64,000 nucleotides of DNA from assembly GCA_030528055.1 (NCBI GenBank), contig JAUMZQ010000013.1, positions 17,518-81,517 on the forward strand, in the 5' to 3' direction. The DNA comes from Streptococcus sp. Lineage in GTDB: Bacteria; Bacillota; Bacilli; Lactobacillales; Streptococcaceae. The notes under the pieces were generated by a model. That model saw only the letters and a program-made list of their open reading frames with translations. It searched no databases and had not been told where the DNA came from. The translations under genes and the position numbers were made by a program. Positions 37,594-47,117 of this stretch are shown piece by piece (within the stretch, counting starts at the first letter, position 1; the number at the start of each line of letters is the position of its first letter).

Positions 37594-38121
37594 GTGGTAC
37601 TTGAAGATTATATACCTGATTTTGCGATTGAAGCAGCCTATGATTTAACCGTAGAAAGTTTGAAAAAACATAAAATTAAAGCTGTTTTAGTGGATTTAGA
37701 TAATACCTTGATTGCTTGGAATAATCCTGATGGGACACCGGAGATGAAACAGTGGCTTCACGATTTACAAGATGCAGGTATTCGAGTGATTGTCGTATCG
37801 AATAATACTAAAACACGTGTCAAGCGTGCAGTGGAAAAGTTTGAAATTGATTATGTCTACTGGTCTATGAAACCATTTACCTTTGGAATTAATCGAGCAT
37901 TGAAACAATTTCATTTTAAGAAAAATGAAGTTGTCATGGTGGGAGACCAACTGATGACGGATATTCGTGCGGCACATCGTGCAGGCATTCGTTCCATTTT
38001 AGTAAAGCCATTGGTAGAACATGATTCAATCAAAACCAAGTTAAACCGTATGCGTGAGCGTCAGGTGATGAAAAAAATCACTGAAAAATACGGCTCGATC
38101 AAGTATACAAAAGGAATTTAA
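37594..38121 (+). CDS. yqeG: YqeG-family HAD-IIIA phosphatase
   Basis: 175-residue HAD phosphatase with motif I VLVDLDNTLIAWN (about 30) and motif IV VMVGDQLMTDIRAA (about 113). GTG 37594 after TTTGGAGAAG, giving the family's usual N-terminus (VLEDYIPDFAIEAAYDL). It starts a conserved run of ribosome and cofactor genes and is followed by yqeH after 3 bp. Confidence 0.9.
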   Translation: MVLEDYIPDFAIEAAYDLTVESLKKHKIKAVLVDLDNTLIAWNNPDGTPEMKQWLHDLQDAGIRVIVVSNNTKTRVKRAVEKFEIDYVYWSMKPFTFGINRALKQFHFKKNEVVMVGDQLMTDIRAAHRAGIRSILVKPLVEHDSIKTKLNRMRERQVMKKITEKYGSIKYTKGI

Positions 38122-38124
38122 TCA

Positions 38125-39231
38125 ATGGAAGCAATTTTCTGTATTGGTTGTGGAGCGACAATTCAAACCAAGAATCAATCCAAGTTAGGTTTCACGCCTC
38201 AGTCTGCCCTAGATAAAGGTTTGGAATCAGGAGAAATTTATTGTCAACGTTGTTTTCGCCTTCGTCATTACAATGAGATAACAGATGTTCACTTGACAGA
38301 TGCCGACTTTTTGAAATTATTACATGAAGTGGGAGATAGTTCGGCATTAGTTGTTAATGTAGTAGATATTTTTGACTTCAATGGTTCAATAATTCCTAAT
38401 CTTCCTCGCTTTGTATCTGGTAATGATGTACTACTTGTGGGGAATAAAAAAGATATTTTACCTAAATCGGTTAAGGATAAAAAGGTTACACAATGGTTGA
38501 TGGAAAGAGCTCATGAAGAAGGTCTCAGACCAATAGATGTGTTGTTGACTTCTGCACAAAATAAGCAAGCTATCAAAGAACTGATTGAAAAAATAGAATA
38601 TTATCGAAAAGGGCGTGATGTTTACGTAGTTGGCGTGACAAATGTAGGGAAATCTACTTTGATTAATGCGATTATTCAAGAAATCACTGGAAATAAAGAG
38701 CTCATCACAACCTCTCGTTTTCCGGGAACTACCTTAGATAAGATTGAAATTCCGCTTGCTGATGGCAACTATATCTACGATACTCCAGGAATTATTCATC
38801 GCTACCAAATGGCACACTACTTATCACCTAAAGCCTTGAAATATGTGAGTCCTAAAAAAGAGATAAAACCCAAAACATACCAGTTGAATGCTGAACAAAC
38901 TCTCTTTTTGTCAGGGTTAGGACGTTTTGATTTTGTATCTGGAGCATCTCAAGGTTTCACAGCGTACTTTGATAATGAATTGAAGCTTCATCGAACAAAA
39001 CTAGAAGGAGCCACCGACTTCTATCAAAAACATGTGGGAAGCTTGCTGACTCCTCCATTTGCTGGAGAAGTAGAAGCATTCCCCAAACTAGTCAAACATG
39101 AATTCAATATAAAAGAAAAAACAGATGTGGTATATTCAGGCTTGGGATGGATACGAGTGAGCGGAGTAGCAAAGATTGTTGCTTGGGCACCAGAAGGAGT
39201 GGCTGTTGTAACGCGCAAAGCTATTATCTAA
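38125..39231 (+). CDS. yqeH: Ribosome biogenesis GTPase YqeH
   Basis: Circularly permuted GTPase for small-subunit maturation, 368 residues. A Zn finger (CIGCGATIQ...YCQRC, about 5-49) comes first, then G4 (NKKD) before G1 (GVTNVGKSTLIN, about 170) and G3 (DTPG, about 218), the permuted order. A C-terminal domain follows. Tightly linked to yqeG. Confidence 0.96.
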   Translation: MEAIFCIGCGATIQTKNQSKLGFTPQSALDKGLESGEIYCQRCFRLRHYNEITDVHLTDADFLKLLHEVGDSSALVVNVVDIFDFNGSIIPNLPRFVSGNDVLLVGNKKDILPKSVKDKKVTQWLMERAHEEGLRPIDVLLTSAQNKQAIKELIEKIEYYRKGRDVYVVGVTNVGKSTLINAIIQEITGNKELITTSRFPGTTLDKIEIPLADGNYIYDTPGIIHRYQMAHYLSPKALKYVSPKKEIKPKTYQLNAEQTLFLSGLGRFDFVSGASQGFTAYFDNELKLHRTKLEGATDFYQKHVGSLLTPPFAGEVEAFPKLVKHEFNIKEKTDVVYSGLGWIRVSGVAKIVAWAPEGVAVVTRKAII

Positions 39232-39324
39232 TTGCCTTTTACGTATCTAGATTATATACTGGCTTTTGATGGTGAACTTCATCGAAACTTGCTAGTTAGG
39301 TAAATCATAATAAAAGAGGAAAAA

Positions 39325-39636
39325 ATGACATTAACATCAAAACAACGAGCTTTTTTGAATAGTCAAGCTCACAGTCTGAAACCAATTGTTCAGATTGGAA
39401 AAAACGGATTGAACAATCCCATTAAAACAAGTATTCGTCAGGCACTAGATGCTCGTGAATTGATTAAAGTTACTTTGTTGCAGAATACTGATGAAACAAT
39501 TCATGATGTTGCAACTACTCTAGAGGAAGAAATCGGAGTTGAGACTGTTCAAAAAATTGGAAGAATTTTGATTCTCTATAAACAATCTAGTAAAAAAGAA
39601 AATCGGAAAATATCTGTTAAAGTGAAGGATATTTAG
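39325..39636 (+). CDS. yhbY: RNA-binding protein YhbY (CRM domain)
   Basis: 103 residues with the CRM pattern: LTSKQRAFLNSQAHSLKPIVQIGKNGLN..., ending KIGRILILYKQS. It binds pre-ribosomal RNA in relatives. AAGAGGAAAAA precedes the ATG. Fourteen bases separate it from nadD. Confidence 0.94.
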   Translation: MTLTSKQRAFLNSQAHSLKPIVQIGKNGLNNPIKTSIRQALDARELIKVTLLQNTDETIHDVATTLEEEIGVETVQKIGRILILYKQSSKKENRKISVKVKDI

Positions 39637-39650
39637 AAGGAAATCCGCCT

Positions 39651-40283
39651 ATGGCAATAGAATTATTGACCCCTTTCACTAAGGTGAATTTAGAACCAGA
39701 AGTTAAAGAGAAAAAAAGACAACAAATTGGAATTTTGGGAGGAAATTTTAATCCTGTTCATCATGCTCATTTGATTGTAGCAGATCAGGTACGCCAACAG
39801 TTAGGCTTAGATAAAGTTCTCCTAATGCCAGAATATGAACCCCCTCATATTGATAAAAAAGAGACTATTGATCAAAAACATCGAGTGAAAATGCTTGAGT
39901 TAGCGATTGCTGATGTTGAGGGATTGGAAATTGAATTTATTGAACTAGAACGAAAAGGTATCAGCTACACCTACGATACGATGAAATTATTGACTGAAAA
40001 AAATCCAGACTGTGATTATTATTTTATCATTGGAGCGGATATGGTGGATTATTTACCTAAATGGTATCGTATTGATGATTTAGTCAAAATCGTTCAGTTT
40101 GTTGGAGTGCAAAGACCTCGTTATAAAGCTGGGACTTCTTATCCAGTTATTTGGGTGGACGTACCTTTGATGGATATTTCTTCAAGTATGATTCGAGATT
40201 TTATTGCGCAAGACAGAAAACCTCATTTTCTTTTACCACCTGCTGTTTTAGATTATATTGAGAAAGAGGGATTGTATAGGTGA
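39651..40283 (+). CDS. nadD: Nicotinate-nucleotide adenylyltransferase
   Basis: Makes deamido-NAD from nicotinate mononucleotide and ATP. 210 residues with [20 protein letters not shown] (about 26-45, the HxGH-type motif reads HHAH) and the second nucleotide motif [10 protein letters not shown] (about 178). The stop overlaps the yqeK start. Confidence 0.95.
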   Translation: MAIELLTPFTKVNLEPEVKEKKRQQIGILGGNFNPVHHAHLIVADQVRQQLGLDKVLLMPEYEPPHIDKKETIDQKHRVKMLELAIADVEGLEIEFIELERKGISYTYDTMKLLTEKNPDCDYYFIIGADMVDYLPKWYRIDDLVKIVQFVGVQRPRYKAGTSYPVIWVDVPLMDISSSMIRDFIAQDRKPHFLLPPAVLDYIEKEGLYR

Positions 40284-40870
40284 ATTACGAACAGTATATT
40301 GGACTATCGCGCGACGATTTATTAAAGAAAATACAAGCAGTTTTACCTGAAAAACGATTCAAGCATTGTTTAGGAGTAGAAAATGCTGCTAGACAATTAG
40401 CTAAAAGATATGATGTGAATATTGATAAAGCTGGTCTTGCGGGTTTGCTTCATGATTACGCTAAAAAAGTTTCAGATGATGATTTTCTTGCTCTGATTGA
40501 TAAGTATCACCTAAATGAAGACTTGAAAAAATGGGGCAACAATGTGTGGCACGGAGTGGTCGGTATCTATAAAATTAAAGAAGATTTTGATTTACAGGAT
40601 CAAGAGATTCTCCACGCGATTGAGATCCATACAGTCGGTTCAAGTCAAATGTCTGCACTAGATAAAGTAGTCTATGTTGCAGATTATATTGAAGAAAATC
40701 GCTCATTTTCAGGAGTGGATAGGGCTAGAAGTATAGCTAATGAATCTTTAGATAAGGCAGTTGCTTATGAGACAGCTCATACAGTTGCTCATCTGGCACA
40801 AAAAGGGATACCAATTTACCCCCAAACTTTAGAAACTTACAATCATTTTGTCAAGTATTTGGAGAAATAG
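40280..40870 (+). CDS. yqeK: HD-domain hydrolase YqeK (diadenosine tetraphosphatase)
   Basis: 196 residues with HD-domain metal motifs: H in [12 protein letters not shown] (about 29), HD in [11 protein letters not shown] (about 57), and a late D in [11 protein letters not shown]. subtilis YqeK cleaves Ap4A symmetrically. GTG start inside the end of nadD (4-bp overlap). Confidence 0.93.
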   Translation: MNYEQYIGLSRDDLLKKIQAVLPEKRFKHCLGVENAARQLAKRYDVNIDKAGLAGLLHDYAKKVSDDDFLALIDKYHLNEDLKKWGNNVWHGVVGIYKIKEDFDLQDQEILHAIEIHTVGSSQMSALDKVVYVADYIEENRSFSGVDRARSIANESLDKAVAYETAHTVAHLAQKGIPIYPQTLETYNHFVKYLEK

Positions 40871-41383
40871 ATGAAAACAGCCTTATTAGTCATTGATGTT
40901 CAGAATGGCTTAATGGACGCTAATCCTTATCAATCAGCAATATTTTTAGACAAACTGAAAAAGAATATTCGCTTAGCTAGAGAGTATGATATTGAGATTA
41001 TTTATGTCCGTCATAATAGTCAAGAGTTTGAAAAAGGAACAAGAGCTTGGGAAATCGTTCCTAGTATTGCTCCCTTGAAGACTGATATAATTATTGACAA
41101 GACATACAATAGTGCTTTTAAAGAGACCAATTTGGATCAATATTTAACGGATAATAAAATTTCAAGGCTTATTCTGACAGGAATGTTGACAAATTATTGC
41201 ATTGATACTACTGTTAAAGTGGCTTTTGAGTTGAATTATAAGGTTTGCGTCATTGAAGGTGGCTCAACGACATTTGATGATGAACGTATAGCAGCAGCTG
41301 ATTTGATTGAACATTATGAGAATATTTGGGCTGATAATTTTGCCCTTGTGGATTACTTTGAGAATATAATAAAAGAGGAATAA
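40871..41383 (+). CDS. Cysteine hydrolase, isochorismatase/nicotinamidase-like
   Basis: 170 residues with the catalytic triad: Asp about 9 (LLVIDVQNGLM), Lys near 78 (IIDKTYNSAF) and Cys about 112 (LTGMLTNYCIDTTVK). Its place next to nadD suggests nicotinamide or related NAD metabolism, but the family is broad. The ATG follows the yqeK stop directly. Confidence 0.88.
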   Translation: MKTALLVIDVQNGLMDANPYQSAIFLDKLKKNIRLAREYDIEIIYVRHNSQEFEKGTRAWEIVPSIAPLKTDIIIDKTYNSAFKETNLDQYLTDNKISRLILTGMLTNYCIDTTVKVAFELNYKVCVIEGGSTTFDDERIAAADLIEHYENIWADNFALVDYFENIIKEE

Positions 41384-41737
41384 ATGAAAGAAACAGAATT
41401 ACTACAATTGGTTGTTCAGGCAGCTGATGAGAAAAGAGCAGAAGATATTGTTGTTATGGATTTACAGCCAATCACGAGTGTAGCTGATTATTTTGTAGTT
41501 TTAAGTGCAACAAATAGTCGTCAGCTAGAAGCAATTGCTGATAACATCCGTGAAAAAGTGAAAGAAGCCGGCGAAGATTCTAGCCATGCTGAAGGAGATA
41601 GCAAAACAGGTTGGGTTTTGCTGGATTTAAACAGTGTCGTTGTCCATATCTTTTCAGAAGATGAGAGAGAACGCTACAATCTTGAAAAATTATGGCATGA
41701 GGCATCGTTAGTGGATACTGGAACTTTTTTGAATTAA
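41384..41737 (+). CDS. rsfS: Ribosomal silencing factor RsfS
   Basis: 117 residues of the Iojap/RsfS fold: [36 protein letters not shown] and [34 protein letters not shown]. Binds ribosomal protein L14 and blocks subunit joining in starvation. Directly abuts the previous gene. Confidence 0.96.
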   Translation: MKETELLQLVVQAADEKRAEDIVVMDLQPITSVADYFVVLSATNSRQLEAIADNIREKVKEAGEDSSHAEGDSKTGWVLLDLNSVVVHIFSEDERERYNLEKLWHEASLVDTGTFLN

Positions 41738-41742
41738 AAAAT

Positions 41743-41766
41743 GGGGCTGAGAGTATTCTCAGTCCC
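41743..41766 (+). terminator. Weak hairpin after rsfS
   Basis: GGGGCTGAGA/TCTCAGTCCC with GTAT loop but no T run, so perhaps an attenuator or processing site rather than a strong terminator. Confidence 0.35.
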
Positions 41767-41799
41767 TTAACACTATGATTTTCTAGAAAAGGAATAAAA

Positions 41800-42534
41800 A
41801 TGGCTACTTATGAAACATTTGCGACCGTCTATGACAGTATCATGGATGATAGCTTGTATGAGAAATGGACAAATTTTAGCTTAAGACATTTTCCAGAAGG
41901 CAAAAAAAAATTGTTAGAGCTGGCTTGTGGTACAGGCATTCAATCCATTTATTTTAAAAAGGCAGGTTTTGATGTTACTGGACTTGATCTGAGCCAAGAA
42001 ATGATTAAAATAGCTAGCAAACGTGCTCAAGATGTGGGGCTAGATATTTCATTTATTCAAGGGAATATGCTGGATTTATCAAAAATAGAAACCTATGATT
42101 TAATCACTTGTTATTCGGACTCACTCTGTTATATGGAAGATGAGATAGCAGTTGGCGATGTCTTTGAGCAAGTCTATCAGCATCTCAACGATGGTGGTGT
42201 TTTTATTTTTGATGTTCACTCAATTTACCAAATTGATAAGATCTTTCCAAACTATGGCTATCATGAAAATGCGGATGATTTTGCTTTTGTATGGGATTCC
42301 TATCTTGGTGATGCTCCACACTCTATCGTTCATGAGTTGACTTTTTTTATCAAAGAAGGAAACGGCTTTTTCTCACGTCACGATGAGATTCATGAAGAAC
42401 GCACTTATGATAGAATTACGTATGAGGTTTTACTGGAGCAGGCAGGTTTCAAAAATATCAAAGTGTATGCAGATTTTACAGACAATGAACCAAGTGAAAC
42501 AAGTAGTCGTTGGTTTTTTGTCGCGGAGAAATAA
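41800..42534 (+). CDS. Class I SAM-dependent methyltransferase
   Basis: 244 residues with motif [15 protein letters not shown] (about 37-50), [12 protein letters not shown], and a post-II acidic loop [13 protein letters not shown]. This gene sits between rsfS and tmcAL in streptococci and is of unknown substrate. AAAGGAATAAA precedes the ATG. It almost touches tmcAL. Confidence 0.9.
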   Translation: MATYETFATVYDSIMDDSLYEKWTNFSLRHFPEGKKKLLELACGTGIQSIYFKKAGFDVTGLDLSQEMIKIASKRAQDVGLDISFIQGNMLDLSKIETYDLITCYSDSLCYMEDEIAVGDVFEQVYQHLNDGGVFIFDVHSIYQIDKIFPNYGYHENADDFAFVWDSYLGDAPHSIVHELTFFIKEGNGFFSRHDEIHEERTYDRITYEVLLEQAGFKNIKVYADFTDNEPSETSSRWFFVAEK

Positions 42535-42535
42535 G

Positions 42536-43624
42536 ATGTCAGTTACTGGAATTATTGCAGAGTTCAATCCCTTTCATAATGGTCATAAATATTTGTTAGA
42601 CCAAATTGATGGATTAAAAATTATAGCTATGTCAGGAAATTTTATGCAACGTGGCGAACCAGCTATTGTTGATAAATGGACGAGAACTCAGATGGCTATT
42701 GAAAATGGTGCGGATATTGTAGTAGAGTTGCCGTTTTTAGTCTCTGTACAATCTGCTGACTACTTTGCCAAAGGAGCTCTATCTATTTTGTCACAACTAA
42801 AAATAGATAGATTGGCTTTTGGTACGGAGGATAATTTAGATTACAATCAAATAGGAAAAATATATTGCGAAAAAGAAAGAGAGATGTTAGACTTTCTAAG
42901 TCATCAACCCCAACATCTCTCCTATCCTCAAAAAACACAGGAAATATGGAAAGAATTTACAGGCATTCAATTTTCAGGAAATACTCCAAATCACATTTTA
43001 GCATTGGCTTATACAAAAGTTGCTGGTAAACTTGGGATTGATTTGTTTCCTATTCAACGCCAAGGTGCAGGTTTTCATTCTTTAGAAAAAAATTCTCTTT
43101 ATGCTTCAGCAACTAGTTTACGCCACCATATTCATGACAAAGAATTTTTAACAAAGTATTCTCCTTGTTCCAAACTTCTAAGCAATAGTCCACAAGTTTT
43201 TTGGGAGAATTATTTCGATTTATTGACCTATCAAATTTTATCTAATAGAGATTTGACAAGGATTTACCAAGTAAATGATGAAATGGCTTCTCGTATGGTC
43301 TCTAGTATTAAAACCTCTTCAACAATTGATGAATTAATAGATAGCTTATCCACTAAGCGTTATACAAAAGCACGTGTCAGAAGGCTATTGACCTATGTTT
43401 TAATCAATGCTAGAGAGGAAAAACTACCCGAATCTATACATGTTTTAGGTTTTTCAAAAGAAGGACAAAAATACCTTTCCTCCATAAAGAGAGAAGTTTC
43501 CTATGTGACAAGGATAGGAAAAGAACTGTGGGATATTGTTACTCAAAAAGCAGATAGCATTTATAAATTGGGGCATCACGATATAGAAGAACAAAATTTT
43601 GGAAAAATCCCAATACAATATTAA
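42536..43624 (+). CDS. tmcAL: tRNA(Met) cytidine acetate ligase TmcAL
   Basis: Nucleotidyltransferase-like enzyme that acetylates the wobble cytidine of elongator tRNA-Met. 362 residues from ATG 42536, which follows CGGAGAAATAAG and starts just after the methyltransferase stop. N-terminal motif [16 protein letters not shown]; also [23 protein letters not shown] and GFHS. The longer in-frame ORF upstream overlaps the methyltransferase gene and is not used. Confidence 0.93.
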   Translation: MSVTGIIAEFNPFHNGHKYLLDQIDGLKIIAMSGNFMQRGEPAIVDKWTRTQMAIENGADIVVELPFLVSVQSADYFAKGALSILSQLKIDRLAFGTEDNLDYNQIGKIYCEKEREMLDFLSHQPQHLSYPQKTQEIWKEFTGIQFSGNTPNHILALAYTKVAGKLGIDLFPIQRQGAGFHSLEKNSLYASATSLRHHIHDKEFLTKYSPCSKLLSNSPQVFWENYFDLLTYQILSNRDLTRIYQVNDEMASRMVSSIKTSSTIDELIDSLSTKRYTKARVRRLLTYVLINAREEKLPESIHVLGFSKEGQKYLSSIKREVSYVTRIGKELWDIVTQKADSIYKLGHHDIEEQNFGKIPIQY

Positions 43625-43710
43625 AAAATATTGGCTCTCATGTGAGACTATACCTCATACTCTTTAGATATTACAATAATATTTGTTATCGTTTTTAATT
43701 GTAAAAAAAC

Positions 43711-43740
43711 AAATCAACCTAGTACAATAGGTTGATTTAT
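43711..43740. terminator. Terminator after tmcAL
   Basis: 11-bp perfect stem AAATCAACCTA/TAGGTTGATTT with a 6-base loop, between convergent genes. Confidence 0.8.
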
Positions 43741-43793
43741 ATTATATATTTGGATATAGTTCAAGATTTTAAGAGTAACCTATTTTCTTTCAT

Positions 43794-44699
43794 CTATTTT
43801 GAATTTTTAGTCCAAAATTCATCTACCTCACTCAATATTTCATCAGCGGTTTTTAATGTAGCTTCTTCAATGGATAGTCCAGTTTTTTGCAAATAATATT
43901 TGATGAGATAATAGCCACATGTATAACCTGAAGCGTAAGGAAGTCCAACACCTTTGCCACCCTGCATTTTTGTAATCTCATCACCATATAGATAGGGCAT
44001 TGCTTCTTGCATATTATCAATATGGAGATTCTCTTTTAATATTGGTTTAATCACTTTATTTAAGCTGTCTAGATTATTTTTTGTGACCCAAGGTCCAATA
44101 TTCTCTTTGCCATACATTTTTTCTGCAAAGTTTTCGGCAAGTCCTTCAGAAACAATCATTTCTTTCAGTGGACCTTTACCCCATTCAATAAATTGATAAC
44201 GAATATTGTGATTGCATTCATGTGCAACTGCAGACGGTATCCTACTTATTGTATAATCATTTGGAACAAGAGAAAGAAAAATATATCCCGGAATTCCGCC
44301 ATCACCACTGTAGTTTTCATTGATAGCCATCATTGGACTATTTTGGTTACCTAATAAGGCCGTTACATAATAATCTTTTTCGGGTAATTCTATACCATTA
44401 GAGGTGAAAGCCTCAATCGAATGGTAAAATGCATTGGTGATGTCTCTCCAGAAGTTGGCATCAAGCCGATTGATAGATGAAATATCTTCTTTTACGAAAT
44501 CTTTCGGCATCTTATGCATAAAACTCATTAAAGTCATAACGTTAAAAGGTATGTTTTCGTCAAAAGAAATATGCTGTTTTTCAAATTTCTTTTTAAATGG
44601 AACGAGTAGATTTTGTTTAAAAATCTCATCTCTTTTTTCAATTGGAGACTCTAAAATTTCTCTATAAATTGTATCAGACTTGATCAAATGTAATTTCAT
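43794..44699 (-). CDS. DUF2268 putative Zn-dependent protease (YjaZ-like)
   Basis: 301-residue cytoplasmic protein with a HExxH-type metal motif in AVAHECNHNIRYQFIEWG (about 158-170) and a downstream Glu in MIVSEGLAENFAEKMYG that can be the third ligand. This matches the DUF2268 metalloprotease group. AGGAGTAAATATT precedes the ATG. Divergent from a MerR/TipAS regulator, and its own promoter has the 19-bp spacer characteristic of MerR control, so it is the likely target. The natural substrate is unknown. Confidence 0.85.
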   Translation of the reverse strand: MKLHLIKSDTIYREILESPIEKRDEIFKQNLLVPFKKKFEKQHISFDENIPFNVMTLMSFMHKMPKDFVKEDISSINRLDANFWRDITNAFYHSIEAFTSNGIELPEKDYYVTALLGNQNSPMMAINENYSGDGGIPGYIFLSLVPNDYTISRIPSAVAHECNHNIRYQFIEWGKGPLKEMIVSEGLAENFAEKMYGKENIGPWVTKNNLDSLNKVIKPILKENLHIDNMQEAMPYLYGDEITKMQGGKGVGLPYASGYTCGYYLIKYYLQKTGLSIEEATLKTADEILSEVDEFWTKNSK

Positions 44700-44727
44700 A
44701 ATATTTACTCCTTTTATTAATAAAGAA

Positions 44728-44758
44728 ATTATACACCCTAACGTTGCGTCAAAGTCAA
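44728..44758 (-). promoter_or_regulatory. MerR-type promoter of the DUF2268 gene
   Basis: Minus strand: TTGACT (44758-44753), 19-bp spacer, TATAAT (44733-44728). The spacer holds an imperfect dyad centred on GACGCAACGTTA. Long 19-bp spacers are a mark of promoters activated by MerR-family proteins. Confidence 0.75.
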
Positions 44759-44791
44759 CTATTTATGATAAAATATTTTTGAGGTGTTCCT

Positions 44792-45532
44792 ATGTATTTA
44801 ATAAAAGAAGCAGCGCAAATTTCAGGAGTTACAATAAGAACTCTACACCATTATGATCAAATTGGTCTGATGAAAGTAAATAAATCCGAGAACGGTTATC
44901 GATATTATACTAATGAAGATATTGAGAAAATAAAAATGATTAGATACTATAGATTTCTTGGGTTTTCTCTTGAAAAAATAGGAAATATCATAAATGAAAA
45001 AGATTTTGATATCATCACTGTTTTACAATCCCAATTAGAAATGCTTGCTGATGAGCAAAAAAAGATTTCACTTCTTATGGATAATATAAAAAGGACAATT
45101 GACGCAAAAAGATCCCAACTTGAAGCCCAAACTACAACTCAATTTGAAGGTTTTACGATTTTAGATAATATTGAATATCAAAGTAAAGCGCTGGAACAGT
45201 TTGGGAAAGACTCAATGATTGAGGCTTCACAGAGACAAAAAGGGATAGAATTAGAAGTTAACGAATACTTTAATGCTATTTTTATAAAGTTTGCACAAAA
45301 GAAGAATCATAAGAAGCAACCGAGAGAGAAAGATGTGCAGAAGATTTGTCTAGAACTCTACAAAACCTTAAATAAATATGCTTTTGATTGCTCTATAGAA
45401 GTCTTTGGAATAATCGGTAAAACTTATTATCATAATCAAGAATTTAGAAGAAATATTGATAAATTTGGTGAAGGATTGGCAGAATATATTTCTGAGTCGA
45501 TTGCTATATTTGTTACAAATGATAATCAATAG
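44792..45532 (+). CDS. MerR-family regulator with TipAS-like effector domain
   Basis: 246 residues: an N-terminal MerR winged helix (YLIKEAAQISGVTIRTLHHYDQIGLMKVNKSENGYRYYTNEDIEKIKMIRYYRFLGFSLEKI), a coiled-coil dimer helix (about 75-115), and a C-terminal TipAS-type domain (about 140-240) that in TipAL and Mta relatives binds antibiotics or other small molecules. It probably controls the divergent protease gene. No drug pump is adjacent. TGAGGTG lies upstream of the ATG. Confidence 0.87.
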   Translation: MYLIKEAAQISGVTIRTLHHYDQIGLMKVNKSENGYRYYTNEDIEKIKMIRYYRFLGFSLEKIGNIINEKDFDIITVLQSQLEMLADEQKKISLLMDNIKRTIDAKRSQLEAQTTTQFEGFTILDNIEYQSKALEQFGKDSMIEASQRQKGIELEVNEYFNAIFIKFAQKKNHKKQPREKDVQKICLELYKTLNKYAFDCSIEVFGIIGKTYYHNQEFRRNIDKFGEGLAEYISESIAIFVTNDNQ

Positions 45533-45577
45533 TTATTGAATAAAAGAATATATAACTACTCTATATTAAATGATAAA

Positions 45578-45706
45578 TCACATGGTCATAGGTATTTGGT
45601 AATTGATACTAGCATGGACATAATCTCTTGTTTTGACTTGTAGTTCTTCCGATGAGTGAAAAACTTCTTTGTTTATAAGTTTAATCTTGAAGGAATGATA
45701 AATGCT
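45578..45706 (-). pseudogene. Possible transposase C-terminal remnant (DDE integrase type)
   Basis: Open for 43 codons to a TGA; the stretch KLINKEVFHSSEELQ followed by RDYVHASINYQIPMTM resembles the end of integrase-core transposases, in which a short FHS-EEL segment precedes a SNN-PM motif. No start and no upstream half. Weak similarity by eye only. Confidence 0.3.
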
Positions 45707-45891
45707 CAACCAACGACACATGGTAGAAATACTATATAATTTCTGTCTAGTTTAGTGTAATCTATGAAATTAAATTTAACATTTGATACAGGAAATTTCC
45801 TAACAGGGAGAAATAAATAGTTTATAAAAGATAGTGAAGCTTATAAGAAAAGTATAAAAAAAGAGGCTGAGATGAAATAATCGTCTTCCTC

Positions 45892-45979
45892 TGTCAAGTG
45901 TACAATAAAATACTAAAAATAGTTAAGCAACCTGATTCCTAAATTCGATAGGAGTTAGGTTATTTAATTTTACTTGATA
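45892..45979 (-). mobile_element. IS3-family element remnant (end of orfB plus terminal repeat)
   Basis: On the minus strand 45979-45923 reads YQVKLNNLTPIEFRNQVA then a stop, the exact kind of C-terminus seen in IS3-family OrfB transposases. Beyond the stop a sequence starting TGTCAAGTGTACAA at 45892 looks like the element's terminal repeat. The rest of the element is gone; homology ends about 30 bp from the HxlR stop codon. Confidence 0.7.
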
Positions 45980-46008
45980 ATGTTAGGTTTTGTAAAAATT
46001 GTAAATTT

Positions 46009-46323
46009 TTATAAATTTTCCTTACCCCAATCATTGATACGTAGTAGTAATATCAACAAGTCTTGTCCTTTATCAGTTAGGGAATATTGAGTACGGAGCG
46101 GCCAGGTTTTAAAGTCCTCTCTAGTGATAAGATCATACTGTACTAGGTCATCTAGAGAACGGACTAGCATGGTTTTTGTGACACCTTTTACTTCACGTTG
46201 TAATTGATTGAAACGTATTGGCTCATGTTGTGAAATACTCCAAAAAATCTGGAGTTTCCATTTGCCTGCAAGAGCATCCATGACGTGAGTTAAACCACAG
46301 TTCCAATTTGGTTTTGTTTGCAT
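46009..46323 (-). CDS. HxlR-family transcriptional regulator (YodB/HypR-like)
   Basis: 104-residue winged-helix protein: WNCGLTHVMDALAGKWKLQIFWSI, IRFNQLQREVKGVTKTMLVRSLDDLVQYDLI, TQYSLTDKGQDL. The Cys near residue 9 is in the place of the redox-sensing Cys of B. subtilis YodB and HypR, which respond to quinones or disulphide stress. Divergent from a nitroreductase gene, the same pairing as HypR-HypO and YodB-YodC. AGGAGGGG precedes the ATG. Confidence 0.88.
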   Translation of the reverse strand: MQTKPNWNCGLTHVMDALAGKWKLQIFWSISQHEPIRFNQLQREVKGVTKTMLVRSLDDLVQYDLITREDFKTWPLRTQYSLTDKGQDLLILLLRINDWGKENL

Positions 46324-46339
46324 AGCCCCTCCTTTTTTA

Positions 46340-46364
46340 AGTAGGTCACAAAAAAGTGCCTACT
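46340..46364. promoter_or_regulatory. Operator-like dyad between HxlR and nitroreductase genes
   Basis: AGTAGGTCAC ... GTGCCTACT with six A bases between; the arms pair except for one extra base. It sits just upstream of the -10 TATAAT (46387-46392) of the nitroreductase gene and close to the HxlR start, where a bound repressor would block both. Confidence 0.6.
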
Positions 46365-46424
46365 ATTCTTCTCTTACTAATTTTATTATAATAAAACTAT
46401 CTTAAGAAGACAAGGAGACTTATC

Positions 46425-47039
46425 ATGAATGATTATCTACATTTTTTGGACGAGCGTGTATCTGTTCGGCAATTTGTTCCTGATGCCATTTTATCTAACG
46501 ATCTTATCAAGGAGATGCTAAAGCATGCTAGCTATGCTCCATCCGGAAACAATTTCCAACCTTGGCGCGTTGTGGTTGTTAAAAACAAGGAAAAGCAAAG
46601 AGAGCTGAAGAGATTGTCAGCTCATCAGCCACAAGTTGAGACAGCTTCGGCAGTGTTTTTCCTATTTGGAGATAAAGAAGCCTATAATTTGGATTGGTGG
46701 CAAGCTTTTCATTTGGAAAAAGGAGTCATCACGGAGGATAATATGGCTGAATACATTAGTAGAATTCGTCAGTATTTTGATCTTCACCCTGAAGACAAGG
46801 GAACTGAGGAATTGCGATTGGATGTTGGTCTATTTGCTATGAATCTCATGCAAGTGGTGCGAGCTTTTGGTTATGATAGCGTACCTATGCGAGGTGTTGA
46901 TTTTGAGGCAATCAAAACTTATCTCAAACTACCGAATGATTGGGAACCAATTTTGATGTTGCCAGTAGGAAAGGCTTTGCAGGCGGGCTACCCGCATGTG
47001 AGAAAATCTGTTGAGGAATTTGCCGAAATCATTGAATAG
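46425..47039 (+). CDS. Nitroreductase-family oxidoreductase
   Basis: FMN-dependent NAD(P)H oxidoreductase of 204 residues: RVSVRQFVPD, HASYAPSGNNFQPWRVVVV (FMN site), VGLFAMNLMQVVRAFGYDSVPMRGVD, and ILMLPVGKA. In the HypO/YodC type these detoxify quinones or nitro compounds. AAGGAGACTTATC precedes the ATG. Likely repressed by the divergent HxlR protein. Confidence 0.9.
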   Translation: MNDYLHFLDERVSVRQFVPDAILSNDLIKEMLKHASYAPSGNNFQPWRVVVVKNKEKQRELKRLSAHQPQVETASAVFFLFGDKEAYNLDWWQAFHLEKGVITEDNMAEYISRIRQYFDLHPEDKGTEELRLDVGLFAMNLMQVVRAFGYDSVPMRGVDFEAIKTYLKLPNDWEPILMLPVGKALQAGYPHVRKSVEEFAEIIE

Positions 47040-47117
47040 AATACTATTGGAAATTAGATGATTTGGGGGAATAAAAGCTTCATTTCTTATTCTAAAACTG
47101 ATTTAAGAAAATAAATC

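Larger units (their letters stand above)
45533..46008. other. 476-bp gene-free stretch with transposase debris
   Basis: No intact gene. Two minus-strand fragments of transposase C-termini are seen (45578-45706, weak; 45923-45979, clear). The rest shows nothing I can name. It lies between the MerR gene and the HxlR gene, inside the accessory segment. Confidence 0.6.

Noticed and set aside
42383-42535. A 51-residue N-terminal extension of TmcAL
   Set aside because: It overlaps the methyltransferase gene; the conserved TmcAL start is at 42536 after a good ribosome binding site.
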